A stretch of 64,000 bases of DNA from Zoroaster sp. YZ-2022 (GCA_029582265.1 CM055819.1:10155087-10219086), one strand, 5' to 3'; positions 22,984-37,233 are shown, counted from the stretch's first letter. Notes: generated by a model from the sequence alone, not told the origin. Numbers and translations are program-made.

Positions 22984-23434
22984 ATATGACATAAAACACA
23001 ATAAAGGGGGCCACTTTGCATCCATCACGTTAGCAGTTTTTCCAATGGTTGTTATTTATTTTTAAGTACCTGAAACCGACCAAAAAGTGTTTCAACATGT
23101 GAATGGACATGCAGGCTTATACTAGAACTAATTTGAGTTGATTTATTTTATTTTTAAATTTTTTTTATTTTTTTTACCCTCAAATTTCCATAAAAATTGG
23201 ACGGAAAAAGTTACCTCACTTTTCCGTCCATTTGTTGATGGAAATTTTAGGGTAATTAAAAAAATAATAGTAATAATCAACTCAAATTATCTTTAGGATA
23301 AGCATGCATGTCTATTCAAATGTTGAAATTCTTTTTGGTTGGTTTCAGATATTACCAAAAAAATTACAACCATTAGAAAAACTGCTAACGTGACGGTAGG
23401 AAAGTGGCCCCCTTTATTGTGTTTTATGTCATAT
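22984..23434. mobile_element. 451-bp palindromic MITE/foldback element
   Basis: The left arm starts ATATGACATAAAACACAATA and AAGGGGGCCAC. The right arm is its reverse complement and ends at 23434. Arms of roughly 200 bp pair with few mismatches, meeting near 23205 at a GGACGGAAAAAG / CTTTTCCGTCC hairpin. No coding content. The target duplication is unclear because the palindrome runs into AT-rich flanks. Confidence 0.75.
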
Positions 23435-24545
23435 AAATTTATATTTATTACTTTTATAATCACTTCAAATGATTAACTTCGTCATCAGCTTTCATGTTCC
23501 ATTTTAAGATTCAATTAATAAGTTTTCGAGTAACAACATAATAAATTCACTTTTATCAATCTTGACCATCTTAGAATGGTTGTTTTTTGTCTATATCCAT
23601 CTGGTTGTTGTCTACATTACCTTTATTTGTGACTGTTACTATTTATTATTCCTTGGTTATACAAATTTTTATTTTATGTTACACACCCCCTTCTCTCCTG
23701 ATCCAATCCCTTTGTTCAACTTGTATACCCTGTTATGTTTATATAACATTCATATAAAATTACAATGTTCATTTCTCTTGTAGTGTTTGTAAGATTGTTG
23801 CATTTTTGGCCAAATAAATAATGACAATAAAATAATTGATGGATGTTGATCAGAAATGTCGTCCCATATACTCCAACCAAACACATCTTTTGAAAAAAGG
23901 CCTTCCTGAATAGTTAAAAATATTGTGCTGCTTATCTTGGCCCTGTCAAGTTTAACGTTTATATATAATTACAATGTTCATTTCTCATTCTTTGTATGAT
24001 TGTTGTATTTTGACCGAATAAATAATAATAATAATAGAATATTTGATGGTGTTGCTTAGAATTGTGGTCCCATGTTCTCCCACCAAATAATTATAGAAAA
24101 TGCCTTTCTGAAGTCTGAACACCTGCTCATCTTAGCCATTTTCATGTAGCTTTAATCAGTCTATTACCATAATTCTTCATAACTTTGTCAGAGCATTTTT
24201 TTAAATGAAAATCAAAACTCATCTCCAGATAAACAGGAATGTGGAAAACAAGGTAACATACTCGGTGATTTCCCGTAACTTTTCACAATGACCACCGCGC
24301 GTCGCTCACATGCACACATACAAATGAGCGCGACGCGTACATAGACGTCCGTGTATTACACGTATAATCCCGCACACGCGCGCTGTATGTAAATTCCTAT
24401 TTGTTTGTGCACGTCACAAAGACTTCAAACCCCGCGTAAACATCGACACTCAACTTAAACAAAACCTTATAAAAACTTGTAAAAAGTTTTGTCCCAGGAA
24501 TAATATTTGGAAAAATACTTGTAAAAACATTTAATCTCACTAATG
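23435..24545. other. Stretch with no recognised gene
   Basis: AT-rich, with two similar blocks (about 23755-23870 and 23960-24090) that both contain TACAATGTTCATTTCTC and a later AATAATAATA-like tract, so a local duplication. A CpG-rich patch lies at 24290-24440. Confidence 0.45.
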
Positions 24546-26799
24546 TACGGAAGCGTTAAAGGGCCACAACCAAAAAATGTTTTTCAAGTTACTATCTCGC
24601 CGCGGCGAGTTACTATCTCGCCGCGGCGAGTTACTATTTCGCCGCGGCGAGTTACTATCTCGCCGCGGCGAGTTATGTAGCAGAGGTTTCGGTTGCACAC
24701 GGTTAGCGGAACAGCGACTTTTAGTAGCTGTGACGTCATCACTCTTTGCGCACTAATGACGTTTTACGCAATCTGTCAAAGTGTAATAGTGTCGTCAACA
24801 TATGGAACGCCACAGCTGCCTTCGGTGCCCATATCGCTTCATTTGGCCGATTCACCATTTCATTCGGCCGATTCACCATTTCATTTGGCCGATTCACCAT
24901 TTCATTCGGCCGATTCACCATTTCATTCTGCTATATCACCATTTCATTCGGCTACTCATCATTTCATTTGCCCAATCATCATTTCATTTGGCTAGTCTTC
25001 ATTTCGTTCGCCTTTTCGTCATTTCATTCGGCTAGTCGTCATTTCATTCGGCCATTCACCATTTCATTTGCCCAATCATCATTTCATTCGGCTAGTCTTC
25101 ATTTCGTTCGGCTTTTCATCATTTCATTCGGCTAGTCATCATTTCATTCGGCTATTCACCATTTCGTTTGCCACCAAGATCAAATTAGCCGCGGATTCAG
25201 CCGCGGATTCAACCGCGGATTCAACCGCGGATTCAGCTGCAGGTTTTATCACGGATTTAACCGGATCGGGTCAGTTTAAAAACTGGATAGATGTAAATTT
25301 AAAACCCACGATCAGGTTGGTCCAGTGCGTGTGAATACTGCACTCAATACGGTACGTTTCCACACGGCCGGGCGCAGGCGAAATGAAATGATGATTGCGC
25401 CCAGCCTCTGTCGTTAAAAGCGTAATCTTATAACGCCAAAACCACGATATGCCCCAAGGTGAAATGTCATCTCCATAATTCCAAAAGTTAACAAAAAATA
25501 ACATTAAATGGGGCACAAATTGTTTTAACTTTTGATGAGTTGGTCACAATTACTCAGCTTTGTTTAACTGTGTAATATATACACGGCATATACCGGCGAT
25601 AATGATACATATTCTAGAGTCCCTTTAATTATGAAATATTAATCGTATCAAGCCAAAACCACGATATGCCCTAAGTTGAAATGTCAACTTCATAATTCAT
25701 TAACAAAAATTAACATTAAAGGGGGCACAAATTGTTTTAACTTTTGACGAGTTGGTCATAATTAAAGTGACGCTAGAATATGTACCATTATCGCCGGTAT
25801 ATGCCGTGTATAGTTACACAATGCAGAGTATTTGTGACCAACTCATCAAAAGTTAAAACAATTTGTGCCCCCTATAATGTTAATTTTTGTTAATTTTTGT
25901 TAACGAATTATGGAGATGACATTTCACCTTAGGGCATATCGTGGTTTTGGCGTTATAAGATTACGCTTTTAACGACAGAGGGTGGGCGCAAACATTTCAT
26001 TTCGCCTGCGCCCGGCCGTGTGGAAACGTACCGTATTGAGTGCAGTATTCACACGCACTGGACCAACCTGATCGTGGGTTTTAAATTTACATCTATCCAG
26101 TTTTTACACTGACCCGATCCGGTTAAATCCGTGAGAAAACCTGCAGCTGAATCCGCGGTTGAATCCGCGGCTGAATCCGCGGTTGAATCCGCGGCTAGTT
26201 TGATCTTAGTGGCAAATGAAATGGTGAATAGCCGAATGAAATGATGACTAGCCGAATGAAATGATGAAAAGCCGAACGAAATGAAGACTAGCGAAATGAA
26301 ATGATGATTGGGCAAATGAAATGATGAGTAGCCGAATGAAATGGTGATATAGCAGAATGAAATGATGAATCGGCCGAATGAAATGGTGAATCGGCCGAAT
26401 GAAATGGTGAATCGGCCGAATGGAATGGTGAATCGGCCGAATGAAATGGTGAATCGGCCAAATGAAGCGATATGGGCACCGAAGGCAGCTGTGGCGTTCC
26501 ATATGTTGACGACACTTTAACACTTTGACAGATTGCGTAAAACGTCATTAGTGCGCAAAGAGTGATGACGTCACAGCTACTAAAAGTCGCTGTTCCGCTA
26601 ACCGTGTGCAACCGAAACCTCTGCTACTAACTCGCCGCGGCGAGATAGTAACTCGCCGCGGCGAGATAGTAACTCGCCGCGGCGAGATAGTAACTCGCCG
26701 CGGCGAAATAGTAACTCGCCGCGGCGAGATAGTAACTCGCCGCGGCGAGATAGTAACTTGAAAAACATTTTTTGGTTGTGGCCCTTTAACGCTTCCGTA
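24546..26799. mobile_element. E2: quasi-palindromic DNA transposon, inverted relative to E1
   Basis: Same ends and same internal order as E1, and the asymmetrical centre (25490-25900) is the reverse complement of the E1 centre (14650-15060), so E2 lies in opposite orientation. Arrays of the 21-bp palindromic unit flank it (4 units left at 24590-24674, 6 units right at 26626-26758). Flanks show only TA. Non-coding. Confidence 0.8.
26626..26758. repeat. Palindromic 21-bp tandem array, E2 right (6 units)
   Basis: Six units of CTCGCCGCGGCGAGATAGTA type, one with GGCGAAAT. Copy number differs from all other E ends in the window. Confidence 0.8.
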
Positions 26800-27845
26800 G
26801 TATTTAGAGTAATCATTGGTGAAAATATTGTCAATCAGAGTAGAACTAATATCTGTAATTCTCGTCGGCTTGTTAATTGTTGGGTAAAAAGAAATATTAT
26901 CAATCAGAGTAGAACTAATATCTGTAATTCTCGTCGGCTTGTTAATTGTTGGGTAAAAAGAAATATTATCAATCAGAGTAGAACTAATATCTGTAATTCT
27001 CGTCGGCTTGTTAATTGTTGGGTAAAAAGAAATATTGTCAATCAGAGTAGAACTAATATCTGTAATTCTCGTCGGCTTGTTAATTGTTGGGTAAAAAGAA
27101 TAGGAAGTAAGTAGGCCTACATCCAAAAAAAAATTCACAGTGCGGTCAGAATTATAATTAAATAAATTTACATTAAAATCGCCCATCATATAACACTTTT
27201 TGTTGTAATTATTTACCCGGGCTAATATTTCAGTGAAGTGGATAATGAAGTTAACATAAGAAGCATCAGGGGGTAAAATTCAAACAATAACACTGGTTGT
27301 ATGGATATTATCCAACTCAATAAAACATGCTTCAATATCAGAATTGTATACACATATGTCATTACGCACCTTGTAGGATAAATCCTGATTATTAAATATA
27401 AAATGCTTTTATCATGTCTGCAAAGTGCAAACACCTTCAATATTATAGTGAGGAAGCTGGATAAGAGGGTCATTTAAATCATTAAGCCATGTCTCTGAAA
27501 TACCAATAATAGAAAAATCAACCTTTAACAGATTAATAAAAATAGAAATATTACTAATTTTATTTAGGAAGACTACGTGCATTGATGTGAAGTAATTTAG
27601 CATTAGTATTAACATTAAAAGTATTCAAGAAAGTATTCTGGTCATAACAATCACAGCTAATATCTGGCAATTCATAATTTAAATCGGGGTCAATATTAGA
27701 ATCTGCAAAAGATGTGATGTCAATGAAAGAGCAAATGTATACTGAATGGTCGATCTCCTGAACAAAATTAATGACAATTGGACAAGGACAAGAACAATAC
27801 ATGAAATAGTAATTATACATACTAAATGAAATAAGACTCACAATA
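26800..27845 (-). pseudogene. LINE fragment: N-terminal part of APE endonuclease domain
   Basis: Read on the minus strand from about 27600 it shows LLHINARSLPK, then FSIIGISETWLNDLNDP, then MMGDFNVNLFNYNSDRTVNF and PTINKPTRITDISSTLIDNI, ending IFTNDYSKY at the E2 border. These are the N..RS, ETW, GDFN and LIDNI motifs of CR1/L2-clade endonucleases. Frame changes near 27560 and 27420 break it. The SDHLPV end of the domain is not here but at 16101. The LIDNI block is present four times in tandem. Confidence 0.75.
26821..27096 (-). repeat. In-frame 69-bp (23-residue) unit repeated four times in the LINE endonuclease
   Basis: Four near-identical 69-bp units, each coding SFYPTINKPTRITDI plus SSTLIDNI. 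A normal domain has one. The length keeps the frame. The same four-unit array recurs at 59425-59695. Confidence 0.85.
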
Positions 27846-28288
27846 ATTATGCTATGAGGTGTAGTGACAGATCGCGATACCCCCCCCCCCCAGGCGATTA
27901 ATAAAGTATGACATCAAATATTACAATGTAAGCCCGATTGCGGCGACACCATGTCAAACCCTCCACTAGGAGCGGTGATTAGCTCTGAAAAAACTGGAGG
28001 TTCTTTTCAAAAAATCACTTTTTAGCGCGAGTACTTAAAAGTGGGCATGGTTAATAAGATTTGTAGAAAGAGATTAGGGCGCCGATATAGTAATGAAGTA
28101 GGTGTGACGTCATCAAAAAATTAATGACGTCACGCTAGATTTAGATTGCTGGGTAGTAGTAGGGGTGGGGTGGTATATTAAAAAGTAATTTGTTTTTAGT
28201 CGTTTTTTTTTTTAAAGTAAGTTTAAAAAATGAGAAATTGAAACGAGAAAAAAAAAAAAAATTTATCTTGTTTAATAGTAAAGATAGT
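27846..28288. other. Spacer between LINE fragment and SAP-like ORF
   Basis: Contains a C12 run near 27880, GCGGCGACACCATGTCAAAC (similar to a block of the 4.1/47.8-kb dispersed repeat), and TGACGTCA-type sites at 28106-28132. Repeated at 60440-60845. Confidence 0.5.
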
Positions 28289-28689
28289 ATGGAATCAAGA
28301 AGAAAATATTTATCGAAATGGACATTGCCAGAATTTAAAATATTTGCGCGAGAACACGGGCTAATTCTTGTACAAAACCAAAATGGTAAGGTAGATAAAC
28401 GTTCATATTACAACGCGGTAAAAAATATTTGCGTCGCCGTAAACCAAAGCCGCTGTATAAATTAAGTTTAGTCGAATTAAGAGAGCGTATAGAGTCTGAA
28501 AATATTGAGCTACCAGAACGCGGCGCGGGTAAAAGAGCGCAGTTGTTAAAAAAAGACTACATCGCCGCTATTAAAAGGTTTCACGGACGAGAAGAAGAGT
28601 TGAGATTTAAACCCCCGATCGATGGCGGAAGATATTTACGCGAACGAAGAATAATAGTTCCGCTGAATCATAGCAAAGAAAAAGATTAA
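28289..28689 (+). pseudogene. Small basic protein with two SAP-like motifs, frameshifted
   Basis: The ATG at 28289 gives MESRRKYLSKWTLPEFKIFA and REHGLILVQ. The frame ends at 28465, but an overlapping frame from 28429 continues RRRKPKPLYKLSLVELRERI and ends NHSKEKD at 28689. A one-base slip in the A-run near 28420 would explain this. Both halves share the pattern L-x2-(F/L)-x3-A/R ... G-K/R ... Y-x-A-(V/I)-K, as in SAP/Rho-N helix-extended-loop-helix DNA-binding motifs. The second copy at 60846 has the same slip. Such proteins occur in large DNA transposons and viruses, but nothing else of such an element is seen here. Confidence 0.5.
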
Positions 28690-28739
28690 TGTCAGAGGTT
28701 AATACACAAGAGGGCGCTATTTAATGCGATACTGTATTG

Positions 28740-28924
28740 GCTTCAGCTCAGACAAAAAACCACGATCACAGACTTGGATCCAAGTCAACGCCGGGGGGTA
28801 CGTCCGTGCGACGTACGTGGTCAACGATGACGTCAGCGGCGTAGCCACGGGGGGCCTGGGTGGGGGGGGGCACGTGCCCCCCCACAAATTTCAAGTGCCC
28901 CCCCCCCCCACGAAAAATCCTGGA
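28740..28924. other. Short element with CAGACTTG hairpin and G/C-run region
   Basis: Contains ACGATCACAGACTTGGATCC followed by AAGTC (stem GACTTGG/CAAGTC). Similar text occurs at 34997, 35470 and 35562. Also GGCGTAGCCACGGGGGGCCT, a phrase common in dispersed elements of marine invertebrates, followed by long G and C runs. Confidence 0.45.
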
Positions 28925-31954
<3,030 letters not shown>

Positions 31955-32829
31955 TTACCCATCAATCTCTTGACGTGCAAGACATCGTGGCATGTATGTT
32001 TGGCAATTGTTATACCACCAGGAACACTTCTCTTGGGTAATTTGTCCAATGTTTTCTTGGGCAACTTCCATCAGACGATCACATCTCCAATCCTGCATGT
32101 TCATTCCTGCTTCTTGCGCGGCTTGTCGATCCCCTACTCTTTGTTGCCATTCTGGAAGGGCTAGATCTCTCTTGACTCCGGCTTTGAAGGCAGAGTGAGC
32201 CATTTCAGTCATGTTTAGGAATGGGGAGTAGGAACCCCTCAAACCTCTCTCTTGTGACGGTTTCAAACGCAATGCGATGATGGACCAGTCCTATCTCACC
32301 AGAAACTGCAAAGGTTACATTGCAATTGCGACCACGTTGCCCATGTACCACTCTTCTAGCTGGGACTCCACGAAGGGCTCGTCCGAACGAACGTCTCGTC
32401 CAGATATTGTAGCCTGTCTCGTCGATGAAGACACAGTGGGCCAACACACCATGTTGGAGAAACCACTGGGCGTACTCGACGCGCATGTCAAGTACGCGAG
32501 GGGAGTTCCTTACTTCAGGCACGTTTTCTGCTAGCTTCAGGGTAATCAACATGCCATCCAACGCTCGAGCAATGGTGCTGGGAGAAACGCGGCTTCTCAG
32601 GCAGGCATGCTCCAGGTCTTCTTTCATTTGCTTTAGAGTTAGAAGGGGGTTCAAGTCTAGCAGGCGCTGTAGCTCGTTCCTCATTTCCTCGTCCATCTTG
32701 GTGTCATGAGCTCCTCCTTTGGGCAGACTTTGACGGCGACCAGTGCGAACATAATTGGCAACGATGGACCTTGCAGTCGCCCTTTTGACTCCCAGAGTAT
32801 CTGCTAGCTCGACGGGCCGCCATCTTTAT
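31955..32829 (-). pseudogene. IS630/Tc1-like DDE transposase with internal deletion
   Basis: On the minus strand, 32829-32700 reads VELADTLGVKRATARSIVAN, a helix-turn-helix. 32696-32205 continues the open frame with MKEDLEHACLRSRVSPSTIA and HCVFIDETGYNIWTRRSFGR, where the D of FIDE is the first catalytic residue. It reaches TRERFEGFL. The frame then shifts into YSPFLNMTEMAHSAFKAGVK (E is the third catalytic position) and ends near 31955. The stretch that should lie between FEGFL and YSPFLN, with the second catalytic D, is missing, so an internal deletion of roughly 30-40 codons has killed it. Terminal repeats were not identified. Confidence 0.8.
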
Positions 32830-33510
32830 GTCTGAACACTTAATTAAGAGAGAGATATAAAGGTGTGCACACACTGATTGGAGACGTTTGATATGATTAC
32901 GCTGAGAGAGCCCAGGCTTTTATATAGGAATACGGATATGCAGGAATGTCTTAAAATATGACTAGAAAAATTTGGAATATGTTTGCCCATTAATGGAATT
33001 GAATGCTCGATCAACCCCTTGCTCCTGTTCAGACGAAATTGAATGATCAATGCCATACTTTTAATTTGAATACAGCTAAACCGCGATAGAATGCTCGGAT
33101 AGCGAGATTGAATGATTCTTTGTAATTGTTGAATAACGCTCTGCACGATTTTTCACTTTCAATTCTAAATTGAATAGAGCCAGGCGTTAAAATGAATAAA
33201 AATGTTGAAAATGGCCGGGAAAACCTATAATAATAATTATTATTTATATTAGCCTATTAGCATTCGCGAGCAGTTGGTACGAGGCTGCAATAAGCCCTGG
33301 GAATGTGGATAATTCGTGGGCGGTTCGTATATATTATTGTTGCATTTCCCACTTTTGTGGGTCAACAAATAATAGTCGGACACAAACTTTGTTGTGACAA
33401 TCTCAATCAATGGGGTTGGTTTATTATTAACATCACTATTTAACAATGGCACTAGTAACATGTATGACAGGAGTGGTAGCGTATAGGTACATGTCAATAG
33501 AAACTTATAT
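32830..33510. other. AT-rich stretch with GAATGATT/GAATGCTC phrases
   Basis: Between 32990 and 33180 the phrase AATTGAATG(A/C)TC recurs several times, a degenerate dispersed pattern. No gene is seen. Confidence 0.4.
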
Positions 33511-34510
33511 ACTTGTGCTAAGTTCCGAATAGGGTGTACGAATACCAACTATTGGGTACAGCCAGTGGGGACCATCGTTCGTTCATGCGGCTTGTCACCG
33601 GCATACGGTACGGCACATATACCGAGAGACGGGCGGCTGGTCGGTCTCCTACGACGGGACCACCGGGGCTTGACTACACGGGGTGTCCTGGACGGGGCCA
33701 GAGTGTGTATCAGACCGCACAGCTAGGCGAACCAATGGTCATATCGACGCCCTGCACCATTGGTTCAACGAACGAGGCACTGCACTGTAATGGTTTGGTA
33801 TATCGCACTGTCATGGATCGAATCGAGTTGCACAGATCTTATTCGGAATCGCACTTCCGCCGAGATCAGGAAATCTCGGGGATTATAATATAGAAATCTG
33901 GGGCATAGGAATGAATAAAACATAAGCCTAGTTTAGCGTCTTAGCCAATGAGAAGCTTGGCTTCCGCGTCTAAGGGTAGAAACGTGTGCAAAATCATGAC
34001 ATACAACAGGTCCTTGTTCCATATAAGGAAAGGTATTTGACGAAAGTGAAGTGATCGACAACTTAGAAAGGAGGGCGTGTTCAAGGGGAAAATGCTTACC
34101 GGGCATGTTAAGCTATTTGCTTGGATGCTAAGCTATTAATCCATGAGGGGAACAGCGGCTATGCTTGGGTAGGGAGCACTACACACGCGGGCCATGCGCC
34201 ACGGCTAATGACTGAGCGGGTCAGTCACGGTGACTGTTTGGCCGTGGTTCACCCACGAACCGTGTTCGGTACGGTGTGAATGGGTGGACTCCGAGAAAAG
34301 TATTCGGAAAATAGACTAAGTCCAAAGGACGGCTCCAAGCCACGTGGCGGGAGGGTGCACACGCACGCAAGGCTCTCGCTGGTGTTGCATTATGCATTGC
34401 GTTGGCGCTGGATATGCACTCATGAGCAAAAGTAGCGTCCTTGTATGGATTGCATGAATCATAGCGGACAATCGAGGGTCCGGCGAAACAACCCTGGGAC
34501 TTAGACTGCT
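33511..34510. other. GC-richer non-coding block with hairpin-forming repeats
   Basis: An imperfect inverted pair, GTGCTAAGTTCCGAATA near 33516 and TATTCGGAATCGCAC near 33839, brackets a GC-rich segment. That segment contains a perfect 10-bp stem (GAACCAATGG 33729-33738 / CCATTGGTTC 33757-33766). Downstream, 34180-34500 has further short stems. No convincing protein, tRNA or rRNA match. It could be the untranslated region of a retroelement or a structured RNA. Confidence 0.4.
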
Positions 34511-36553
34511 TGAAATTGCATCGTCAGCAAAATATTGGAAGTGGAAGAAGTGAAATAGAGGGTGCTAATATTTATCAAAATCAAAGGGTAAGATTCGTAA
34601 CACTATATACATGTATATTTCGCTCGTCAACGACTGTATGCGGTTTATGGTTACAATTTGTGTTTCAGATTTGCCTTTTCTTGAAGAATTGAAATTTTCC
34701 ATACCTGTCGCATGAACACCTAAAAAACCCCGAACAATTTCAAAGAGGTGTTCGCGCTGTCGCAACCTATGACCGGAAATTTTGGAGCCTTTTGCATGCA
34801 TGCCGCCTTAAGTATTTAAAGCGGGGTCACTAATTACATTGAAAGACGTCACACTTACCACCAACAGCTAACCGACCATACCATGTATATACCATGTACT
34901 TTGTACCACCACCGGATAATAATAAAGATCAGTGGTCCCCCCGCGGCCACACCGGTATTTTATTGAGGTGGTGGTTAACCTTCGACATTAACCTTCGATC
35001 ACAGACTTGGGAATGTTGTTTGTCGGTTTGTACACACCCTATTGCGAATTAGTCCAAAAGTGGACGGAACAATCTGATTGGTCGGAAAGCCTTCCATAAC
35101 ATGAATATTCAACCTAAACTTCCACATGCAGTTGGAGGAGATGTACTCAACGATTCCATTTAAACTGTAGGTAAGACGTATTTTGTAGAGAAGGAATTAT
35201 GTACTTTATTTTGTGCTTTTTTACAACTCTAAGATCTCATTAAATTTACCTATCATTTCAAATACTATTTACGTACCAAGCACTATACAAATTTAATATC
35301 GAATGAATATTAGTCTTTACAGAAAGAATTTTAAGCGAGTGTAACCTAGCTGTTAGTAATAGATGCGGCCTACAAGGTTTTTGTGGCCTCCTGATTGGCC
35401 ATCTCTCTAGCATCCGTATTATTATGTAAATTTTAGCTATGAATACGTGAATATCCCACAAACACAAGAGGGTCAAGTCTGAGATCGCGAGTTAGGGCTG
35501 TGTGATCAGGGGTAAACGGCGTTTTGCGTGGCTGCGCTGATGCAGACAAAAATAACCACGATCTCAGACTTGAAATCAAGTCTAGGGCCTTATGGACCAG
35601 CATGCATCAGACGACCACAGTAATGGGCGTGGCTACAGGTGAGATGAATAAACTTAGACCAATCATATACTTTGTTAAAAACCTTTACCAAATATGGTGG
35701 CCAAACGACAGGGTCGGATCACTTTGCATATAGGGAATAACTAATTTAGCATTGTAACAAATATATAAATTTTTTGTATTTTCTGATTAACTACGAAATA
35801 AATAAATTCTCTTTGTTATTATTATTTTAAAATCTTGACTTTTGGGAGTATGAACACATCCCGATGCAAGGTAATCAATAAATATTTTACTTCTTCACCC
35901 CTTCTTTCACTTGTTTGCACGCGCCGCCCCCAGGGCCGGGCCGGCCGTCCGTGCATGCGCATTTATGCGATGCGCGCGCGCGTACGTACTAATGCAGCAC
36001 TAGCAGCTAGCGTAGCACGTACGTGCGCGTGATGATAATAATCGAACTATTTTGTGTTGGCCGGCCAGCTTAAGCGCCAAAAAGTACAGTGCAGTAGTGG
36101 GTGGATTTCTACAGCCAAGTTCATCATCATCAGCCAAGTTTATCTAGCCTATTTATTGAACAAACGTTAGGTCTTTGTCCGTAAGTAAAACCATTTTAAT
36201 GTTATTCTTAGTTTTGTAAAGTTATATACGAGTACGACGAGTACGAGTACGAAGGACGAAGGTACTTGTATTGTAAACATGGTAAAAGTTGTATGGTAAG
36301 GCGCCACTTTTTTATTTTTGCCGTTTTGGGTCTGGTGTTTCCAGAATAAAATAGGCCTCTTGTGCACATATCGCCAATAACCAGGATTGGCCGTTTATGT
36401 TTCAAGTTTCAGTTATTCTGGACTGGAGCTAACAGTAACTAAAGAAAAATACACCACCTGTTTTATTAAGCCTACCTGTCAAGTTTTCCATTCGCATGTG
36501 TCACATGCATTGTTGTCACATAAAACAGCTAGGCCTAATTATGAAATGGGAAA
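34511..36553. other. Stretch with small repeats, no gene recognised
   Basis: Holds CAGACTTG hairpin copies at 34997, 35470 (inverted) and 35562, and a CpG-rich patch at 35920-36020 (GCGCGCGCGTACGTAC). No coding motif is seen. Confidence 0.4.
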
Positions 36554-37104
36554 GAATGTCGTATCCGACCGCCACTTTTTAAGTTTTTTTTTGGAATTTG
36601 TTTGCAACCACTAACCAGTTAAATAATGATTCTATTGATTGTTGGTGGTACAGAAAGCGAAAACTATCTTTAAAATCCACTTTTATGATGGTTTTCGGAC
36701 TTTATTTCCCTTCTAAAAAAATCTTCCCCTTCAGAAAAGTTAGAAGGATCCTATAATAGGATCCTTCTAACTTTTCTGAAGGGGAAGATTTTTTACTTAT
36801 TATTAGCCTACATTAGTAATAGTATTAGGGGCCTAATACTAATAATAGTATTATAGTTGCCACTGCGCATGTACATGACTGTGTTGGTCACCAATTGGGG
36901 AGTTTACAAGATCAGACTGACATGACTGAGGAAGTCATCGTATACCAAAAATGCCTGATTTTTCATGAAATAAATATCCTGGAATAATTTGAAGTACTAT
37001 GTCCATCATCATCCATATGTTCTCCACCTTACTAGGTAGGCCTAGGTAAGATTACTTTATTGGTTATATTGAATGAGAAAAAGTGGCAGTCGGATACGAC
37101 ATTC
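36554..37104. mobile_element. Inverted-repeat DNA transposon A (551 bp, complete)
   Basis: The left end is GAATGTCGTATCCGACCGCC followed by ACTTTTT. The right end is the reverse complement with one mismatch (GGCAGTCGGATACGACATTC). Terminal repeats are about 26 bp. Non-coding. Holds a 79-bp near-perfect palindrome (36716-36794). The empty site for the 1380-bp insertion in copy B is at 36926-36930. Confidence 0.75.
36716..36794. repeat. Perfect 39-bp inverted repeat with 1-nt centre
   Basis: Arms 36716-36754 and 36756-36794 are exact reverse complements (core TTAGAAGGATCCTAT / ATAGGATCCTTCTAA). The sister element at 37234 keeps only the left arm. Confidence 0.9.
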
Positions 37105-37233
37105 TACCCATGGAATGTGTTTCATAATAATGTTTTTTAGTCTCTAAGGACTTTATAATATTGGATGGTGGATGTGAAACCCTAGTCCGAATGCTTCTTC
37201 CATTCACAGTCCTATTTTTAGAATAATTGGAAA

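Noticed and set aside
33511..34510. Hammerhead or HDV-like ribozyme
   Set aside because: A GGCGAAAC string near 34480 is suggestive, but the CTGATGA core is absent and I cannot draw a double pseudoknot by eye.
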